Positions 61,042 to 64,000 of a stretch of 64,000 bases of DNA are shown here, in pieces. The notes under the pieces are model-generated. The model was not told the DNA's origin. It did not search any database and was given only the letters and a program-made list of their open reading frames with translations. The stretch lies in contig NZ_CP146345.1 of the NCBI RefSeq assembly GCF_037055275.1, forward strand, positions 31,683 to 95,682, given 5' to 3'. The stretch's first letter is position 1; each line of letters begins with the position of its first letter. A program made the position numbers and the translations under genes. Origin of the DNA: Pseudomonas sp. ML2-2023-3 (GTDB lineage: Bacteria > Pseudomonadota > Gammaproteobacteria > Pseudomonadales > Pseudomonadaceae).

Positions 61042-62304
61042 TTAGGAACTGTCACTTGAGACAATCAAAGGATCAATCAAAGCGAGCTGGTGGGGTTTCT
61101 CCCCCTTAGGGGTCGAAACCCCACCAGCAGGTATCTGATTGGCACCATGCTTAACACACATCACTTTGCTCACCTGGCTCGACCTGCCTGGCGTTTTCGG
61201 TACTGCAGGGGTCGACGTCGTGAGGGGCGGTTGCAGCGCAACAACAACATTCGAGCGTGTCTCGTTAATGACATGTCGGTACTTGGCCACCGTCTGCCTG
61301 GTGATCCCTGATAGGGCGGCAATGGCAGCGATCGCTAAAGGTTTAGCCTGGCTATGCAGAGAACGGCACGCAGCGCGGATTTTGGATTCTGTGGCTTTAT
61401 GACGTACTTCATGGGTACGTTTTGCTGAGAGCTTTTGCCGCTCTGCGAGGGGAGTAGACTTGTCCAGCTCCATGACGCCCCTATGACATCTGCTGTTACC
61501 TGTGTAGCGATTCCAGGTCCAACGGCCGACTGATCGGACAGTGGATCGGATCGAGGACAGGGGCAAGTCGTCACGGAAGGCACCACGGCCACCAAACTGA
61601 TTGCTGTTATGGGCATGTGCGGTAAGACGCTGCATGAAATGCTCGTAGCTACCGTGCTCGCGCTCGTTGTTGACAATGCTGTATGCAAAAAAACGGAGGT
61701 TCTCGAACAGCATGCAGTGCCGAGAATGCGACACGGCATCCATATCCGGCCCTTTGCCCCATGGGGTAACCGGTTCAAGCTCAACGCACTCTGCTAAATC
61801 GGCGAGCTCATAGACGTTGCCGTGTAATTCCCTCGTATGCCACCAGGGATGCCCCGGCGTTTTAGCGACAGGGCCACCATGATACTCAGGATCAGCTTTC
61901 AGCCGGTCAACGAAAGCCTTGTAAATGGCTTTCATATAGCGAATTGGCTTGTCCCGGGCGCTATCCGAGGTACAAACCGGAATGATCGCGTAGTAGAGGT
62001 GGCTAGAGCCTGAATGACGATTGCGGACAATCAGGTTCGGAGGTGGGAGACCGGCATCGTCCCAAATTAGGGAGTTAGCGTGATCCAGATCGAAGATGAG
62101 CCATGAGACTCGATCTAGGCGATTTACCTGCATGTAGGGATAGCGAATTGCGTGCTCGCGGGGACGCACTCGCATAGCCGTTTTATTGTCGCTGCATCTG
62201 GCCAGATACGAAGCCTCCTCAAAAACTCTGTTGAGGGCTGTATCAGCAACGAAAAAACGTGGGTCGACAGGCGTCTGCAGAGCACCAGGTTTACCCTGAT
62301 TCAA
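61042..62304 (-). CDS. ColE2/pPT23A-type replicase, 420 aa
   Basis: Starts at TTG 62304, coupled to a leader stop. Replicase/PriCT-like features: DPRFFVADTALNRVFEEASYLARC, YPYMQVNRLDRVSWLIFDLDHANS (the DLDH metal site), and a PriCT/HTH-like C-terminal part (IAAIAALSGITRQTVAKYRHV). ColE2-type Rep proteins combine primase and initiator. Second replication initiator of the plasmid; whether active, accessory or for another host is unknown. Confidence 0.8.
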   Translation of the reverse strand: MNQGKPGALQTPVDPRFFVADTALNRVFEEASYLARCSDNKTAMRVRPREHAIRYPYMQVNRLDRVSWLIFDLDHANSLIWDDAGLPPPNLIVRNRHSGSSHLYYAIIPVCTSDSARDKPIRYMKAIYKAFVDRLKADPEYHGGPVAKTPGHPWWHTRELHGNVYELADLAECVELEPVTPWGKGPDMDAVSHSRHCMLFENLRFFAYSIVNNEREHGSYEHFMQRLTAHAHNSNQFGGRGAFRDDLPLSSIRSTVRSVGRWTWNRYTGNSRCHRGVMELDKSTPLAERQKLSAKRTHEVRHKATESKIRAACRSLHSQAKPLAIAAIAALSGITRQTVAKYRHVINETRSNVVVALQPPLTTSTPAVPKTPGRSSQVSKVMCVKHGANQIPAGGVSTPKGEKPHQLALIDPLIVSSDSS

Positions 62305-62390
62305 AGCAGATTATCCGTACTGAGGAGCAAGGTAATTTCAGCGCGATAAAAATCGCGGTGTACCTTGCACGCAAAGGCGCAGGTGTCCAT
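62301..62390 (-). CDS. leader peptide ORF of the ColE2-like replicase, 29 aa
   Basis: ATG 62390 to TGA 62301; the stop overlaps the rep TTG start (TTGA), explaining the weak rep start by translational coupling. Cys-containing start (MDTCAFACKVHRD) and leucine-rich end. Same plan as the RepA leader at 59852-59950. Confidence 0.55.
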   Translation of the reverse strand: MDTCAFACKVHRDFYRAEITLLLSTDNLL

Positions 62391-62399
62391 AATCGAGCT

Positions 62400-62461
62400 A
62401 CCTAATCGGTGAGCCTCACGTCGACTATCTGCCAGGATGAGACGTGAAGGCTCTTTTTTTT
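62400..62461 (+). ncRNA. candidate antisense RNA of the ColE2-like replicon
   Basis: Plus-strand TTGCAC (62365-62370), 17-base spacer, CATAAT (62388-62393). The RNA would consist mainly of a hairpin (GAGCCTCACGTC 62411-62422 / GACGTGAAGGCTC 62441-62453) and a T8 run. It is antisense to the replicase mRNA leader, as RNAI of ColE2. The -10 overlaps the leader ATG, the same geometry as the first antisense RNA. Confidence 0.5.
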
Positions 62462-62705
62462 GCCCGGCGTTTGCCAGGATGCTTGTTCGTACTCTTGTTC
62501 TTCAGCCCGAAAGGCCGATCTCCTCAGAGTGGTTTGTTTGGTTTCTAGAAGCCAACGGCATCCACGGAAAAGAGGGGAGGGGGGTCTACATATCCCTAAA
62601 GGCTCTTAAAAAAACACTTCTGTGGTTCTAGATTCCGGCGAAGGCTAGAGCTTGCAAAAGCTTACGTCAACCCTCTGGAACCCGCGTGCGACGTGGCCTC
62701 CAGCA

Positions 62706-63109
62706 TTTTCCACATAGTTATAAAATCTTTTTTTTTGTTAAATCTGTAAAGCAACGTGCGCGTGTTATGCATACCTCATGATCGCTACAGGCCGCGTGGT
62801 TCTTAACCTCGGGGTTGACCGTGTGTCGGCGATATACGAAAGGGGCGTCGCCGATATACGACGAAAGCGTCGGCGATATACGACCTGAGGTGTCGGCGAT
62901 ATACGAGCCTATCCACAGGCAAATAAATTTTGTCGCCGATGTACGAAACCCCCTCAAAACACCCTTCCAGAGCATTGGCAAGCCACTCCCCCCCTAATAC
63001 CCCGGCTCCCCGCGATCAAACCCCTATTACGCGGGGGTTTTGTCGCCTCCAAGCGAAGATAAATGTCGGCGATATACGACTCCTCTAATGAAACGTCGGT
63101 GATATACGA
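62706..63109. other. iteron origin of replication
   Basis: Seven iterons with core TGTCGGCGATATACGA or variants at 62824, 62846, 62868, 62891, 62931, 63064 and 63094. DnaA-box-like TTTTCCACA (62706-62714) and CTATCCACA (62909-62917). An AT-rich, T10-containing stretch lies at 62715-62750. This is the binding region for the RPA-type initiator, although it lies about 3 kb from the rep gene. Confidence 0.85.
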
Positions 63110-63232
63110 ATGTCCAAACCGGCGCCTTACCGGCAATGTGCCATCAATGGCAATTCCGTATCGTAGTCACCTTGAGAAGGCCGTTCTGTGCGCGAGCCCT
63201 GATTTAAGGCTGTCAACATTGAACATTAGCTA

Positions 63233-63266
63233 TTGACCGATTCCGCATCATGGTTAGAATACGGAA
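63233..63266 (+). promoter_or_regulatory. dotI promoter with transfer operator
   Basis: TTGACC (63233-63238), 16-base spacer, TAGAAT (63255-63260). The palindrome 63241-63266 (arms TTCCGCAT and ATACGGAA, ten-base spacer) covers the -10. GGAGGGG upstream of ATG 63282. Confidence 0.75.
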
Positions 63267-63281
63267 AACGGAGGGGATTTA

Positions 63282-64000
63282 ATGACCGAATTGCGAGAGC
63301 CTACATCGGACGTTCAGCGCGAAGCTGCAGCAGGCGCCGGCAACGAAGAAGGTCGCACGGAATATGAGAAAGAATTGCTCAATCTCGTGAAGACGCTGCA
63401 CCAGAACGTTGACGCTATTGACCCGATGGTTCAGGAGCAAAAAGACCGCAAGCGCCTCAGCAACATTTCGGGCTCCCTTGCGAAGTCCAACATGGTTTTG
63501 ACATGGGGTCTCGTTGCATCAATAGCACTCAATGGAATGCTCGGTTGGTTCGCGGTCCATCCTGATCGTCAATATTTTGCAGCTGATGGGACGCGCGTGA
63601 TTCGTCTGGTACCACTTTCAGAGCCATACCTGAAATCAGCAGACGTAATCCAGTTCGCTCGCGATGCGATCAACCGCTCACTGACCATCAATTTTCAGCA
63701 GTACCGCGGCCAGCTGGAGGACGCTCGTGCTGATTGGACTCGCGAAGGTTTTAAGCAATTCCTGGAACAGCTCGAAGCTGGCGGATACCTGGACTCGATC
63801 AAGACCAAGCGCATGAACATGACTGTCACAGCAGGTACAGGCGTGATCGTTAGTGACCGGCTTGTCGATAACATCTGGGTTCGAAAGGTAGAGCTTCCAA
63901 TCGAGATCAAGCTGACCGGGCAGGTAACTGAACAACCCGCTCAGAACTTCATTGCTCTCGTGACTGTAACTCGGATTCCAACACTCGATTCACTTGTAGG
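63282..64000 (+). CDS. dotI: DotI/TraM (IcmL)-type inner-membrane protein, partial at right edge
   Basis: The N-terminal cytoplasmic helix is followed by one transmembrane segment (LTWGLVASIALNGMLGWF) and a periplasmic domain with FARDAINRSLTINFQQYRGQLEDARADW and TVTAGTGVIVSDRLVDN, as in DotI/IcmL. In R64 the order is traK-traL-traM; here it starts a new plus-strand operon with its own promoter/operator. The reading frame is open to the window end. Confidence 0.85.
   Translation, partial: MTELREPTSDVQREAAAGAGNEEGRTEYEKELLNLVKTLHQNVDAIDPMVQEQKDRKRLSNISGSLAKSNMVLTWGLVASIALNGMLGWFAVHPDRQYFAADGTRVIRLVPLSEPYLKSADVIQFARDAINRSLTINFQQYRGQLEDARADWTREGFKQFLEQLEAGGYLDSIKTKRMNMTVTAGTGVIVSDRLVDNIWVRKVELPIEIKLTGQVTEQPAQNFIALVTVTRIPTLDSLV

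Noticed and set aside
62718..62981. 87-codon minus-strand ORF in the origin
   Set aside because: Runs through the iterons and has repeats (SYIADTS, SYIGDA) created by them; not a gene.
1..64000. CRISPR arrays, tRNA, rRNA
   Set aside because: No spaced direct-repeat array, no tRNA-like cloverleaf or rRNA segment noticed on reading.

Overview
The window is a stretch of a large conjugative plasmid, most probably from Pseudomonas. The conjugation genes match the I-type (MPF_I, Dot/Icm-like) system: a dotD-dotC-dotB-icmT block in the traH-I-J-K order known from plasmid R64, a relaxase with the HxDxxNxHxH triad, and dotI at the right edge. Pseudomonas is suggested by an orphan sdhC of pseudomonad type, a RulB-type polymerase remnant and a ColE2/pPT23A-like replicase. 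No chromosomal housekeeping block, rRNA, tRNA or CRISPR array was seen.

Layout. 1-3241: a plus-strand run of small unknown genes around a zincin-zeta-toxin fusion. 3305-8889: a giant methylase/SNF2 helicase (antirestriction type) with a small gene nested in another frame. 8999-14922: a minus-strand operon headed by a 1009-residue polyvalent protein. 15137-24372: transfer core (HTH regulator, dotDCB-icmT, relaxase with two nested ORFs, NikA/MobC-like protein, ParA-like operon). 24441-27300: accessory genes, a tyrosine recombinase and an IS-end-like repeat array. 27440-31316: a Tn402-type class 1 integron (tniR, three cassettes, attI1, intI1, IRi) placed next to a Tn3-family tnpR-tnpA (31407-35054). 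35259-47845: an oxidative/chlorine-stress island (RclR/RclC-like, sdhC, glutaredoxin, molybdo-oxidoreductase and reductase, thioredoxin-like protein, quinone reductase, GST, MsrA, MsrB). 48109-51073: an ISAs1-type and an IS3-type element. 51179-53573: ACR3/BASS transporter and truncated rulB. 53614-63109: partition and replication module. 63282-end: dotI.

How it works together. A shared palindromic operator (arms TTCCGTAT/ATACGGAA, 10-bp spacer) overlaps or abuts promoters of five units: helicase, dotDCB, mobilization operon, the 23872 gene and dotI. One regulator probably governs transfer.

The replication module has two initiators: an iteron-type RepA (RPA family) and a ColE2-like replicase. 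Each is preceded by a short leader ORF coupled to the rep start. Each leader is also opposed by a predicted antisense RNA that has its own sigma-70-like promoter and terminator. Four leaders in this module share a hairpin with an invariant CGGCTA loop followed by TCTAGGAG. Four promoter regions share ACGTACGTAC repeats. A small ribbon-helix-helix protein, too short for routine calling, sits among them. Four parS-like palindromes surround parA/parB.

All functional names come from reading motifs and recalling families; no search was run.
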